This document shows, in pieces, positions 40,660-49,867 of a stretch of 64,000 nucleotides of DNA. The position numbers and the translations under genes were made by a program. The stretch lies in NCBI GenBank assembly GCA_027459785.1, contig DAIDGU010000065.1, positions 1 through 64,000 of the forward strand. The letters run 5' to 3'. Below the pieces are notes generated by a model. That model did no database searches, was not told the origin of the DNA, and saw only the letters and a program-made list of their open reading frames with translations. The stretch is from Ktedonobacteria bacterium. GTDB taxonomy: Bacteria; Chloroflexota; Ktedonobacteria; Ktedonobacterales; JACDGC01. Within the stretch, counting starts at the first letter, position 1. Each line of letters starts with the position of its first letter.

Positions 40660-41424
40660 TCAGCCTTCCTGTTCGGTCGGACGGATGAGGATCTCGTTGA
40701 CGGCGACATGGCGCGGGCGGGTAACGATGTAGGTGATGGCGTCGGCGATATCCGGCGCAGCCAGGCGTTCGATGTTGCCGATACGCTGCATCAGTTGCGC
40801 GCGTACCTCTGGCCGCACATGGCTCTGCAACTCCGTACTCACCGCGCCTGGTTCTACCGCCGCCACGCGCAGGTGCTTGCTGGTGACTTCCTGGCGCAAC
40901 GCCTCGGTGAAGGCACCGACGCCGAACTTCGTCAGATTATAGACGCCGGAGCCGTTGCGCGCGACGCGCCCGGCCACGGAACTGATGTTGATGAGATCGG
41001 CGACCTGGCGCGGTGCTTCCTGGGCGGCTTTGAGCAGGTGCGGTATGGCGGCATGCGCCATATAGAGCAGCCCCAGCAGGTTGAGCGAGACCATGCGCTC
41101 CCATTCTTCGACGGGAGCATCCACGATGGGGCCGAGCAGCATCACCCCCGCGTTGTTCACCAGGGTATCCAGTCGCCCCAATTCGGCGACGGTGCGCGCG
41201 ATGGCGGCCTGAGCCTGGGCCTGATCGGTCACATCGGTTTCGATGGCGAGGGCGTGGCCGCCTTGTCCTGTAATATCCGCGACTAACTGATCCAGCCGCT
41301 CTTTGCGGCGCGCGAGTACGGCCACCGCCGCGCCCTGCGCGGCCAGCGCCCGCGCCGTCGCTTCGCCGATGCCGCTGCTGGCTCCGGTGATGAGCGCCAC
41401 GGTACCATCTAAGCGTTCTGCCAT
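40660..41424 (-). CDS. short-chain dehydrogenase/reductase
   Basis: Predicted 254-aa classical SDR. NAD(P)-binding TGASSGIG at residue 13 with ARRKER after strand two (NADP preference), NNAG at the end of strand four, catalytic Ser in INISSVAG, YNLTK with the Tyr-x3-Lys pair, and PGAVSTEL. The substrate is unknown. The start at 41424 follows GTGAGG. The gene stands alone between two repeat clusters. Confidence 0.92.
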   Translation of the reverse strand: MAERLDGTVALITGASSGIGEATARALAAQGAAVAVLARRKERLDQLVADITGQGGHALAIETDVTDQAQAQAAIARTVAELGRLDTLVNNAGVMLLGPIVDAPVEEWERMVSLNLLGLLYMAHAAIPHLLKAAQEAPRQVADLINISSVAGRVARNGSGVYNLTKFGVGAFTEALRQEVTSKHLRVAAVEPGAVSTELQSHVRPEVRAQLMQRIGNIERLAAPDIADAITYIVTRPRHVAVNEILIRPTEQEG

Positions 41425-41535
41425 TTTGATTTGCCTCACTTGGTTGATTTGCTTCGGGTGCGTAGATGCGCGCAAGCGCCGCGCCATATAGGCTATTGGC
41501 GTGCTTATTTCATACCCGTTTCGGATGATGAGCAT

Positions 41536-41609
41536 GGTACCGGAGGACAGCCATTCCTGTCTGTCACGCTTGCCCGGAGGACAGCCATTCCTGTCTGTCC
41601 TCTGGTACC
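41536..41609. repeat. R3 repeat, reverse orientation, flanked by GGTACC
   Basis: Two copies of GGAGGACAGCCATTCCTGTC (41542 and 41576) in the opposite orientation to the arrays at 16502 and 33083. The pair is bracketed by GGTACC at 41536 and 41604. A short fragment of the same family lies near 44729-44756. Confidence 0.8.
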
Positions 41610-41667
41610 TCTCTGGCTGTTCTTCGGTACCCCGATGGATCAGCCGGAGAGCATTGAATTGAAAGGA

Positions 41668-44643
41668 TCAATCGTCCCGGTGCGGAACAGCAACCCCTGC
41701 CGAGCTAGGAGCCGTTGCTGTGGTGGGGAGGGTGAACCAGAAGGTCGCGCCGTGGCCGGGCGCGCTGGTGATGCCGACCGTACCGCCGTGGTGTTCGATG
41801 ATCGTCTTGCAGATATGGAGGCCCAGCCCCAGACCAACGCCGGAGCCGGAGACCACGTTGATATCCGGCGCGCGGTAAAAACGTTCCCAGACGCGCGTCT
41901 GCTCCTCCGGCGGCAGGCCCGGCCCCTGATCTGTCACGGCGACGCGCGCACTGCCCGCCGCGTGGGTCACATGGACGGTCACGGGACGATCTACCTCCGA
42001 ATATTTGAGGGCATTGGTCAAAAAGTTTGTGACCACTTGACCGAGACGCACCAGATCGGCGGTGACGGGGATCGGCGCGGCGGGGAGATCCAGGGTGATA
42101 CGGCGCGGCGGCACGAGCGATTGTAGCTCCCGCACCGCCTCGCGCACCACGTCGGCCAGGTCGTTCGCTGTCGGTTTGAAGCGCAAAGCACCCGCCTGGA
42201 CACTGGCCGTGTCGAGCAGATCTTCCACCAGCCGGTTCAGGCGATCAATCGCGGCGACGCTGCGGTCGAGCATCTCCACCAGGGGGGCGACGCGCCCCTG
42301 GACCGGCGCAAGGCGGGCGTCACCCAGCAGTTCCGCGAGGCGGCGGCGCGCGATGGAAGTCTGCATCTTCATGCTGGTCAGGGGCGTGCGCAATTCGTGG
42401 CTGGCGATGCCCAGGAACTCATCCATGCGGCGATTGGCCTCGCGGAGCGCCAGCACCGTCGCGTCTGCCGAGGCGCGCCCCACGATGAGCCGTTCGCGTT
42501 CGATCACCAGCGCCGCCAGGTCGGCCACGCCGCGTGCCAGCGCCAGTTCCTGGCGGGTAAACTCGTGCCGTTCGCCCGCATGGTCCAACGAAAGGATGCC
42601 GACGATGCGCCCGGCGAGGATCATCGGCGCGGCGAGGACGGTCGTCACGCCGAAAGGATTGGGTGCCTGATTGTAGGGCGGCACCGTCATGTCCAACACT
42701 ACCGCCTCGCCCGCGGCTAAGCGCGCCACCAGGGCGGCATCCGTCCCATCCCCCAAGCGAGCGTTGGCCGGCTGCATCGCCCACCATTCCTTCTCCTCCG
42801 TCGGCGACAGCCCCACGATGGCGAGGGGATGTATGAACTGCTCCGCGCCTTCGATGCTGGACACGCCCACGCGCCGGCAACCCAGCACGTCGCACGTCAC
42901 CTGCGCCAGTTCCCGCGCGATGGCGCGCGTATCCGCGCCGGTAGCGACAGCCGCCTGCGCCATGCGTAAGAGCGCTTCCAAGCTTTGGTGGGTGCGCCGC
43001 GAGAGCGCCCGCCGCTCGGTCACATCCCGATAGAGCACGACCGCGCCGGAGATCGCCCCATGCTCGTCGCGCAAGGGTGCGCCGCTGATATTCAAATGCA
43101 CCCACTGGCCGTTCGCGCGCTGGAAGCGCACATCCTGACCTTCGGTGCTGGCGATAACATCACCCGCCAGAATACGTTGCACCGGCCATGCCATGGCGTC
43201 CAACGCCTGTCCGGCGGCATCATAGAGCGTGAACTGCGCGTGGCGCGCGGGCAATGGTTGCGCGAGATACGGTTCCGCGACAGCCCAGCCAAAAATGCGC
43301 TGAGCGACGGGGTTAGCCCGTAGCAAGCGCCCCTGGGCATCATAGACCACCACGCCTTCAGTCATGGCCGTGAAAACGCCGGCAAGTTGCGCTGATTCCG
43401 CGCGCTCGGCCTCGCGCCCACGCACGATCTCAGTGATCTCGACGGCGCAGCAGATGAGCGTCGTTACCGTGCCAGCGGTATCGCGTAGCGGCGTCAGACT
43501 CCAGCGATACCAACGCGGGACGGGATCTGGCACGAGCACGGCGGGGAACTCGTGGATGAAGACTGGTTCTCCCGTGGTGCGCACCTGGGCGAAAACGGCG
43601 CACACCTGCGCGCCGGTGGTTTGGTCAAAGAAGTCAGCGAGCGGCACGCCGATGATGGTGCCGTGCGCCTGAAAATCCGCGCCAACCAATTGCAAGAAGG
43701 GGGTGTTATGGCGCAAACAGCGAAATTCGTTGCTGGCATCGAAGACGGCGATACCAAACGGCGTCGATGCGATGATCGCATCAGCAAAGCGGCGTTGCGC
43801 GTCCGCTTCGCGTTCCAGCGCCCGCAGCGCGGTGACATCCTGGAAGACGACCACCGCCCCCTGGCCGCCGGCGGCATCCGGCACGGGCGCACCACTGGCG
43901 AGCAGATCGACGGGGTGGCCGTCGGGATCGGTGACGACGAGGGCGAAATCGGTAAAGGTCGCGCCAGCGCGCGCGCGGCCTGAGGGAGCGGAAGCCGGGG
44001 TGAGCGGCGTGCCGTCGGCAGCGCGCATGGCATAGCGTTCCATGCGGCTTTCCGCCGCTTCCGTTTCCGTTTCTGTAGTCGCGGCGCGCCCGGTGATCCG
44101 CGCTGCCGCCGAGTTCTGCTGCACCAGCCGCCCCTGTGCATCATAGAGCGCGATGCCCGCCGGCAACACGTCCACCAACGCCGCCAAGCGCTGGCGTTCG
44201 GCTTCCACCTGCGCCAGCGCGGTCTGCCAGGTGGAGATGTCGTGGTAACAAGCGATGGTCCCGATGGCGCGCCCCGTGGCATCGCGCCAGGGCTGCACCG
44301 TCACCTCGCAGACGCCCCGCGTCCCATCCTTGCGCACGATTGTCAAAGTGCCGTGCCACTGGCCCCGCTGCGCCAGCCCCGCAGTGTTCATCTGGCTGAT
44401 CGTCGCCACCTCGGCGGAAAGATGAATGAGGGCGGTCGGCTGGCCCAGCGCCTCATCCCGTGTGTAGCCAAAGAGCGCCTCGGCGGTGGGATTCCAATCG
44501 ACGATGAAGCCGGCAGCATTGGTGATGACGATGGCATCGTGGTTCACTGCCCATGCTTGCGCGCGTGCCTCGGCCAAGGACGACGCAGATGCCGCTGTTG
44601 TCCCTGCTGGGACATGCTGGGGCCGATGGGAAAAACGCGGCAT
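41668..44643 (-). CDS. multi-PAS sensor histidine kinase
   Basis: Predicted 991-aa cytoplasmic kinase. Four PAS domains in series (about 28-150, 155-290, 290-420, 425-555; for example DWNPTAEALFGYTRDEALGQ), a GAF domain (about 565-720), HisKA with His749 in ASHELRTPLTS and HATPase with NFLTNALKYS, DQGPGLPPEE and GLGLHICKTII. Architecture and kinase core are close to the C-terminal half of the hybrid kinase at 646, so the two are paralogues. No response regulator is adjacent. ATG follows GAGGAA. Confidence 0.93.
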   Translation of the reverse strand: MPRFSHRPQHVPAGTTAASASSLAEARAQAWAVNHDAIVITNAAGFIVDWNPTAEALFGYTRDEALGQPTALIHLSAEVATISQMNTAGLAQRGQWHGTLTIVRKDGTRGVCEVTVQPWRDATGRAIGTIACYHDISTWQTALAQVEAERQRLAALVDVLPAGIALYDAQGRLVQQNSAAARITGRAATTETETEAAESRMERYAMRAADGTPLTPASAPSGRARAGATFTDFALVVTDPDGHPVDLLASGAPVPDAAGGQGAVVVFQDVTALRALEREADAQRRFADAIIASTPFGIAVFDASNEFRCLRHNTPFLQLVGADFQAHGTIIGVPLADFFDQTTGAQVCAVFAQVRTTGEPVFIHEFPAVLVPDPVPRWYRWSLTPLRDTAGTVTTLICCAVEITEIVRGREAERAESAQLAGVFTAMTEGVVVYDAQGRLLRANPVAQRIFGWAVAEPYLAQPLPARHAQFTLYDAAGQALDAMAWPVQRILAGDVIASTEGQDVRFQRANGQWVHLNISGAPLRDEHGAISGAVVLYRDVTERRALSRRTHQSLEALLRMAQAAVATGADTRAIARELAQVTCDVLGCRRVGVSSIEGAEQFIHPLAIVGLSPTEEKEWWAMQPANARLGDGTDAALVARLAAGEAVVLDMTVPPYNQAPNPFGVTTVLAAPMILAGRIVGILSLDHAGERHEFTRQELALARGVADLAALVIERERLIVGRASADATVLALREANRRMDEFLGIASHELRTPLTSMKMQTSIARRRLAELLGDARLAPVQGRVAPLVEMLDRSVAAIDRLNRLVEDLLDTASVQAGALRFKPTANDLADVVREAVRELQSLVPPRRITLDLPAAPIPVTADLVRLGQVVTNFLTNALKYSEVDRPVTVHVTHAAGSARVAVTDQGPGLPPEEQTRVWERFYRAPDINVVSGSGVGLGLGLHICKTIIEHHGGTVGITSAPGHGATFWFTLPTTATAPSSAGVAVPHRDD

Positions 44644-44796
44644 AGACAGTTTTCCTCAATAGAGTACGGATACGAGCGAGCGCCAGAGTCTCTACCTGAC
44701 TGCGCATAATTCGTGCCGCCTCATCAATCGAGACCGACAGGAATGTTTGTCCTTCGGTATAGAGGGTTCGCGCCGGCACCGTGTATCATACAACAG

Positions 44797-44808
44797 GTAG
44801 CATATAAT
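44797..44808 (+). promoter_or_regulatory. candidate -10 element before propeller gene
   Basis: TATAAT at 44803-44808 with no good -35 at standard spacing; 22 nt before the propeller gene ATG, leaving a very short leader that still holds GGGGGATAGG. Confidence 0.35.
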
Positions 44809-44830
44809 CTGTAGGCAAGGGGGGATAGGC

Positions 44831-45961
44831 ATGGCCAGTTCGGAGACGATGCTGGAAACGGTGGTATTTTCGGCGGGCTGCCAGCGATTGGCGTTGGCCC
44901 TGGTCGGCGGGGCGGGGGTTGTCATTCTGACCATCACGCTGATCCTCTCCTTGCAGCCGGCATGGCAAGGCGTGGGTGTTGCCAACCTGCACCCATTGGC
45001 GCTGCTCGTCGATCCGGCGCAGCCCGCGACAGTCTATGCCGGCACGGAGCAGGGCGGGGTCATGGTGACGCACGACAACGGCGCGACCTGGACGACGGCG
45101 CAGACCGGCCTGCCCGCCAACACGGTACTCGCGGCGCTACTGGCGGAGCCTGGCACCGGCGCGCTGCTGGCGGGGACGGACCACGGCGTCTTCACGTCCG
45201 GCGATGGGGGGCAGCACTGGACCGCGTTGGGCAACGGGCTGCCAGCGAACATGACGGTGGACGCGCTGGCCGCACCAGCCAACGGCATACTGCTCGCCGG
45301 CGGCACGGCGGGCCTGTTTCGCGCGACGGATGGCGGCCACATGTGGGCAAGCAGCAGCCAGGGCTTGCCGGCGCAAGCTTCGATCTACGGCCTGACGGTG
45401 ACGGCGGGGCGCGTCTTCGCCGCGCTCATCCCCGGCGGCGTGTATGCCAGCGCGGATGGTGGGCAAACGTGGCACGCCAGCAGCCAGGGCTTGCCGACCA
45501 GCCTGAATATCTTCGCCGTCCTCGCCCGCTCGCCCACGCGCCTGCTGGCCGGCACCAGCCAGGGCATCTATGCCAGCGCCGACGGCGGGGCGAGCTGGGC
45601 CGCCAGCAGCGCCGGCCTGGGGACGACGCGCGCCATCAGCCTCGCCGCCGATCCACGCGACGCCAGCACGCTCCTTGCCGGCACGGACGACGGGGTCTAT
45701 CAATCCAGCGACGGGGGGCGCGCGTGGCATAAACTCGGCGGGTTGCCCACGCCGCCCGGCCAAGCCGTCGGCGTCGTCGCCATCGCCCACCCGGCGAACG
45801 GTCCCGCCGTCAGCTATGCCGCCGCCGACCGGCTCTATCGCTACCCCCAGCCACCCAACGCGACGCGCACGACGCTCCAGGTGCTCGGCAGCCTGGCGGA
45901 TCTGGCGCTGGTGGCACTGCTGGTGGGGCTGGGGGTGCGCCACCAGCGAGCGGGCGGATGA
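44831..45961 (+). CDS. membrane-anchored Asp-box (BNR) beta-propeller
   Basis: Predicted 376-aa protein. Cytoplasmic N-terminus, one span (about 22-42), then a propeller with six Asp-box motifs of S/T-x-D-x-G-x-x-W type (THDNGATW, SGDGGQHW, ATDGGHMW, SADGGQTW, SADGGASW, SSDGGRAW), and a second span near the C-terminus (about 345-365). The blades should lie outside the membrane. Asp-box propellers are ligand-binding or glycosidase scaffolds; no sialidase catalytic residues are evident. It converges on the two-component pair. Confidence 0.85.
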   Translation: MASSETMLETVVFSAGCQRLALALVGGAGVVILTITLILSLQPAWQGVGVANLHPLALLVDPAQPATVYAGTEQGGVMVTHDNGATWTTAQTGLPANTVLAALLAEPGTGALLAGTDHGVFTSGDGGQHWTALGNGLPANMTVDALAAPANGILLAGGTAGLFRATDGGHMWASSSQGLPAQASIYGLTVTAGRVFAALIPGGVYASADGGQTWHASSQGLPTSLNIFAVLARSPTRLLAGTSQGIYASADGGASWAASSAGLGTTRAISLAADPRDASTLLAGTDDGVYQSSDGGRAWHKLGGLPTPPGQAVGVVAIAHPANGPAVSYAAADRLYRYPQPPNATRTTLQVLGSLADLALVALLVGLGVRHQRAGG

Positions 45962-46567
45962 TCACAGCCAGCCTTTTTGCTCGGCCAGGCGCGCGGCTTC
46001 GACGCGGTTTTGCGCGTTCAGCTTTTGCATGGCGACGGAGAGGTAGTTGCGCACGGTGCCTTCGGTGAGGCAGAGCGTGGCGGCGATGGCGGCGATGCTG
46101 GCCCCGCTGGCGGCCTGCGCCAGCACCTCGCGCTCGCGCTGTGTCAGGGGATTGTTGCCCTCGCTCAGCGCCGATGCCGCCAGGGCTGGATCGACCACGC
46201 GCTCGCCGGCGACCACGCGGCGAATGGCGACGGCGAGCTGCGCCGAGGGAGCATCCTTCACCAGAAAGCCCACCGCGCCGCTTTCCATCGCGCGCCGCAG
46301 GTAACCGGGCCGGCCAAAGGTCGTCAGGATGATCACCCGGCACGTTGGCAGGCGCTGGTGCAGTTCGGCGGCGGCTTGCAGGCCGTCCTTGCCCGGCATC
46401 TCGATATCCAGCAGGGCCACGTCGGGTGTAGTCGCCAGCGCCTGCTGCACGGCGGCGTTGCCATTATCCACCTCGGCAACAATGCTGAAATCGTCTTCCA
46501 ACGCCAACAGCGCGGCCAGTGCGCCGCGCACCATCCCCTGATCCTCCGCGATCAAAATGCGGATCAT
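45962..46567 (-). CDS. NarL/LuxR-family response regulator
   Basis: Predicted 201-aa regulator. Receiver domain with Asp54 in VALLDIEMPG, AEDQ acidic pocket, ILTTFGRPGY and Lys in LVKDAPS; C-terminal LuxR helix-turn-helix (about 138-200) with LTQREREVLAQAASG and TEGTVRNYLSVAMQKL. Its start overlaps the stop of the kinase gene by 4 nt, forming a standard DesK/DesR- or LiaS/LiaR-like pair. Targets are unknown. Confidence 0.93.
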   Translation of the reverse strand: MIRILIAEDQGMVRGALAALLALEDDFSIVAEVDNGNAAVQQALATTPDVALLDIEMPGKDGLQAAAELHQRLPTCRVIILTTFGRPGYLRRAMESGAVGFLVKDAPSAQLAVAIRRVVAGERVVDPALAASALSEGNNPLTQREREVLAQAASGASIAAIAATLCLTEGTVRNYLSVAMQKLNAQNRVEAARLAEQKGWL

Positions 46568-47778
46568 GCTTGCACCCCTTCCTTGATGCGCGCGGGTGCC
46601 ACTGACGGCTGTGCCGGCGCGAGCGGCAGCGTGATGGTGAGGTGGTAACCACCGCCTTCCTGGCGCGTAGCTTCACAGGTGCCGCCCAGCGCACCGGCGC
46701 GCTCGGCCAAGCCACATAAGCCGTTGCCTGGCTTGCCATCAACCGGCGCGGGGTTGCCTTGCCCATCGTCGCTCACCGTCAGCCGGATATCCTGCCTCTG
46801 GTAGTCCAGGCTGATCGTGCAATGGGCGGCGCGGCTGTGGCGAATCACGTTCGTAACGCCCTCGCGCACGGCCCAGGCGAGCATCGCATCCACCAGCGGG
46901 CGCAAGGTGCCGGGCGTCCCCGTTTCGGCGAAGGTATAGCGGATGCCGGCAGCGGTCAGCAGCTCCTGCGCGGCCAGCAGTTCGCTGGCCAGGGAAGGCT
47001 GGCGGTAGCCGGCGACAGCCTCGCGCACCTCAAGCAGCGCCTGGCGCGCGGCGGCCTCGATGTCACTGATCTCGCTGAGCGCCCGTTCCGGCTGACGTTC
47101 CACCAGTCGCCCGGCCAGTTCACTCTTGAGCGTGATCAGCGAGAGCGTATGGCCCAGCAGATCGTGCAGGTCGCGGGCGAAGCGGAGGCGCTCCTCCGTC
47201 ACCGCCATGCGCGCGAGTTCCTGACGAGCCTGGCGCAGCTCCCGGTTGGTTCTGAAGGCCCAGGCCATCGCGATGGTCGTGAAGCCCGTCACCAGCACCG
47301 TGAAGACATCCGCCAGCATCGTGCGCCAATCAGCGCCCCCCGACCACGGACCGATAACCGCCAGAAAAGTCAGCCCAATGACCATCGCTACCGCCTGATA
47401 TCTTGGCAGGCTGCCAGCGGCGATAGCCGTGGTATAGATGAATAAACCGCCCCAGCCCGGCCCCGCCAGGGGCGTGAGGATCAGCCCGATCAGCAGCATA
47501 GCGATGATGGGCGGCCATGCCTGTCGTGTGTCACGCGCCACGGTGGGGGCGTCATCGAGCATACGGCGCGCAATACGCCAGGCTGTGCTGAGGTACAGCG
47601 TGAAGAAAAGCACGGTGCCGGCGAGCGTGACCACGAAGGCTGGCGAGGGGCGCATGTGTGCCAACTCAATGAACTGCCCCAGGAAGAACGTGATCCAGAT
47701 GGCGAAGATGCCCCACACAATGTACGTGGATGGTCGGCGGAGTGCCAGGTCGGCCAGGGTGCCGTGCTGGTTTGCCAT
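46564..47778 (-). CDS. membrane sensor histidine kinase (HisKA_3 type)
   Basis: Predicted 404-aa kinase. ATG at 47778 has GGAAGGA 7 nt upstream. Six or so hydrophobic segments in the first 190 residues form the sensor, then a short coiled linker (TNRELRQARQELARMAVTEE), HisKA_3 with phospho-His in RFARDLHDLLGHTLS and HATPase with VTNVIRHSRAAHC, SDDGQG and GNGLCGLAERAGAL. Typical of the DesK/LiaS group that senses membrane state. Coupled to the response regulator by ATGA. Confidence 0.93.
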   Translation of the reverse strand: MANQHGTLADLALRRPSTYIVWGIFAIWITFFLGQFIELAHMRPSPAFVVTLAGTVLFFTLYLSTAWRIARRMLDDAPTVARDTRQAWPPIIAMLLIGLILTPLAGPGWGGLFIYTTAIAAGSLPRYQAVAMVIGLTFLAVIGPWSGGADWRTMLADVFTVLVTGFTTIAMAWAFRTNRELRQARQELARMAVTEERLRFARDLHDLLGHTLSLITLKSELAGRLVERQPERALSEISDIEAAARQALLEVREAVAGYRQPSLASELLAAQELLTAAGIRYTFAETGTPGTLRPLVDAMLAWAVREGVTNVIRHSRAAHCTISLDYQRQDIRLTVSDDGQGNPAPVDGKPGNGLCGLAERAGALGGTCEATRQEGGGYHLTITLPLAPAQPSVAPARIKEGVQA

Positions 47779-47986
47779 TGGTGTGTCCTTCCTGCTGGTC
47801 AACCGGTTTGTATGGTGCGTTGTTGTTAGCTGTTCTGTTATTCGCGTCTGTTGTTTATCATAACATGTTTTTGTTTGTATTCATTGACTATAAGCAAAAT
47901 ACAGCAATACCAGCCGGTTTTGCCAACTCTGTGCGAGGGGCGGGAACTGCTTGCCGCGCCCTCGTTTTTGGCTGGCTTCCCATAAT

Positions 47987-48811
47987 TTACGGAACCGTGA
48001 CGGTCAGTTGCATGCCGGGATGGAGGACGCAGAGGATGGAATACGTTCCCGCCGTGGTGAAAGGACCGATCTCGAAGCTGCCGCTGGCGATGGTACGGTT
48101 GTCCAGCGCGGGCGCGTTGGCTGGCGTCGCTGTCTGCGTGCGCCCGTTGGTCCAGGTGCCGTAGGTCAATTGGTGCGGGATATTGGCATCGTCCACGAAG
48201 TCCAGTTTGCCACCCAGCGGCACGGTGATCGCTGTGGTACCGAAGGTACTCAATCCCAGATGCACCACCGTCGCGCCATCACTCCCTGTGGTCGCGCTGA
48301 CCGTCGCCGGCTGGGCGCTGACGCCGATGAGGATCGCACCCAGCGCCATTCCCGTCAGGCCCGTAGCGACGAAGCCGAACCAGCGCGGCATATGCCGATC
48401 CTGCGCGCCGTAATTTTGCGCGACGGCAGCTACCATCGCGGCGAAGACCAACGCTGCCAGCGCGACGACGATCACGATGGGCGCGAAGAGCGGATCATTG
48501 AGGTGCGTCAAGTGGTAGATGGGATACGGTGTGCCGAAGAACATGTAGACCAGACCGCCGGCCCCGACCACCGCGCCGACGATGGGCGCCCACCGCAAGC
48601 CGGCGAAGATGATGGCCGCGAGCATGCAGTCCACCACGCTCATCGTGGCGAGCGCGATGCCGCCCGGCATGCCGATGGCGCTGGCCCCGCTGAGCGCGCC
48701 CAGCGCCAGGAAAATGCTGATGCCGCCGATGACCTTGCCCAGCGTCGTCACGGGCTGGCGCTCCAGTAGAAAGGTGCGGGATGTCGCGGTGGATGACGTT
48801 GTGGTAGCCAT
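47987..48811 (-). CDS. membrane protein with C-terminal cupredoxin domain
   Basis: Predicted 274-aa protein; ATG at 48811 has AAAGGAG 8 nt upstream. Five hydrophobic segments in the first 170 residues are followed by an extracytoplasmic plastocyanin-like domain (about 180-274). Type-1 copper ligands are visible: His in ANIPHQLTYG and Cys261-x2-His264-x2-Met267 at the C-terminus (CVLHPGM), the spacing seen in amicyanin. A membrane-tethered electron carrier or copper-binding protein is likely. The combination with a polytopic domain is less common than free cupredoxins. Confidence 0.85.
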   Translation of the reverse strand: MATTTSSTATSRTFLLERQPVTTLGKVIGGISIFLALGALSGASAIGMPGGIALATMSVVDCMLAAIIFAGLRWAPIVGAVVGAGGLVYMFFGTPYPIYHLTHLNDPLFAPIVIVVALAALVFAAMVAAVAQNYGAQDRHMPRWFGFVATGLTGMALGAILIGVSAQPATVSATTGSDGATVVHLGLSTFGTTAITVPLGGKLDFVDDANIPHQLTYGTWTNGRTQTATPANAPALDNRTIASGSFEIGPFTTAGTYSILCVLHPGMQLTVTVP

Positions 48812-49040
48812 TGTCGTTGCTCCTTTATGCTGCTGCAAGAAAAGATAAGCGCGGCGTTGTCACCTGGCCGGCAGGCCGGAAACGGTGGCCCGTGCAACTT
48901 CTAATCATCAGTATAAGGTGCATCTGGCGCGAGCAGTAGTGAAGAGTGTCAAAACTTCCGTATGACAAATGTCAGGTGGGGACGTGGACGAGGCAAGCAG
49001 GGACACGAAGGTTTTGAAGAGCAACAAAGGGATTTTTTCT

Positions 49041-49077
49041 TTGTATAGCAGTATGCAGTATTGTATAGCAGTATAAT
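49041..49077 (+). promoter_or_regulatory. direct-repeat operator with -10 before DinB gene
   Basis: Two perfect copies of TTGTATAGCAGTAT (49041-49054, 49061-49074), 20-bp period (two helical turns), running into TATAAT (49072-49077). The -35 region is poor, so an activator bound at the repeats is plausible. The stretch 48812-49040 shows nothing else I can name. Confidence 0.55.
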
Positions 49078-49200
49078 GAAGGCATGCTGCCACTCCTCAA
49101 AATGTTGGAGGGAAATCCTTGGCATGAGGTATGGTGGAAACAGTGGAGCGAATCGGACGACGTGATCAGGGCGATCCGTCGCCTTTGGAGGAGAGGCATC

Positions 49201-49767
49201 ATGCCAACTCGCGTAGAGATTCTCGACACACTTGCAGCGTCGCAAACGCAGGTCACGGCGTTTTTTCAAGGGCTGAGTCCGGAAGACATGGAACGCCCGG
49301 TAACGGCGAGTGGAGTTCCCGGAGCAGCTCCGTGGCGCGCCCAGGATCATCTTGCTCACCTCGTGCAAAACGAGCGTGCCATTCAGCACGTGCTGCGCCG
49401 TACCCTCGCCGGCGCAACGCGCGACGTTCTATTACGCTTGCAATACCCAGCGGAAATGCCGCTGCCGGGCAATCTGGACACGCTGACCCCGGAGGAGGTG
49501 GAGCGGCTGGTGCTGGCCGTCGCTCAGATCAATCAAACCTACGTGAATGCGCACCATGACGACAGTCTGGAGATGCTGATAGCGGCTTTCCTGGCGGCGC
49601 GGCAGGCAACCTTAGACCTCCTGCACCAAGTCACCGCTGAGCAATTGGCCACGCTGGTACCCACACCCATCGGTGCTGTGTCCGTTGGCGACCTGTTTGC
49701 GGGGAGAGCGGAACATGCGGCCTCACATATCAACTCGATTGAGGAAGGACTTCGTCAGGACGGGTAG
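49201..49767 (+). CDS. DinB-family protein
   Basis: Predicted 188-aa four-helix-bundle protein of the DinB/YfiT superfamily. ATG at 49201 follows GAGGAG. First helix LDTLAASQTQVTAFFQGLS, then WRAQDHLAHLVQNERA with a metal-binding His, and the C-terminal AEHAASHINSIEEGL with the other His residues. Members are metal-dependent, often thiol-linked transferases or DNA-damage-induced proteins of unknown activity. It is monocistronic, with an unusual direct-repeat promoter region. Confidence 0.8.
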   Translation: MPTRVEILDTLAASQTQVTAFFQGLSPEDMERPVTASGVPGAAPWRAQDHLAHLVQNERAIQHVLRRTLAGATRDVLLRLQYPAEMPLPGNLDTLTPEEVERLVLAVAQINQTYVNAHHDDSLEMLIAAFLAARQATLDLLHQVTAEQLATLVPTPIGAVSVGDLFAGRAEHAASHINSIEEGLRQDG

Positions 49768-49867
49768 CCAGGTTTTTTGCTTTGCCAGTCTGCAACGTCT
49801 TGACCACGTGTGCAGCGGTACGCCGCTACAGGAGGCAGGATGCGTGAACACGAGGCGCGTGCGGACC

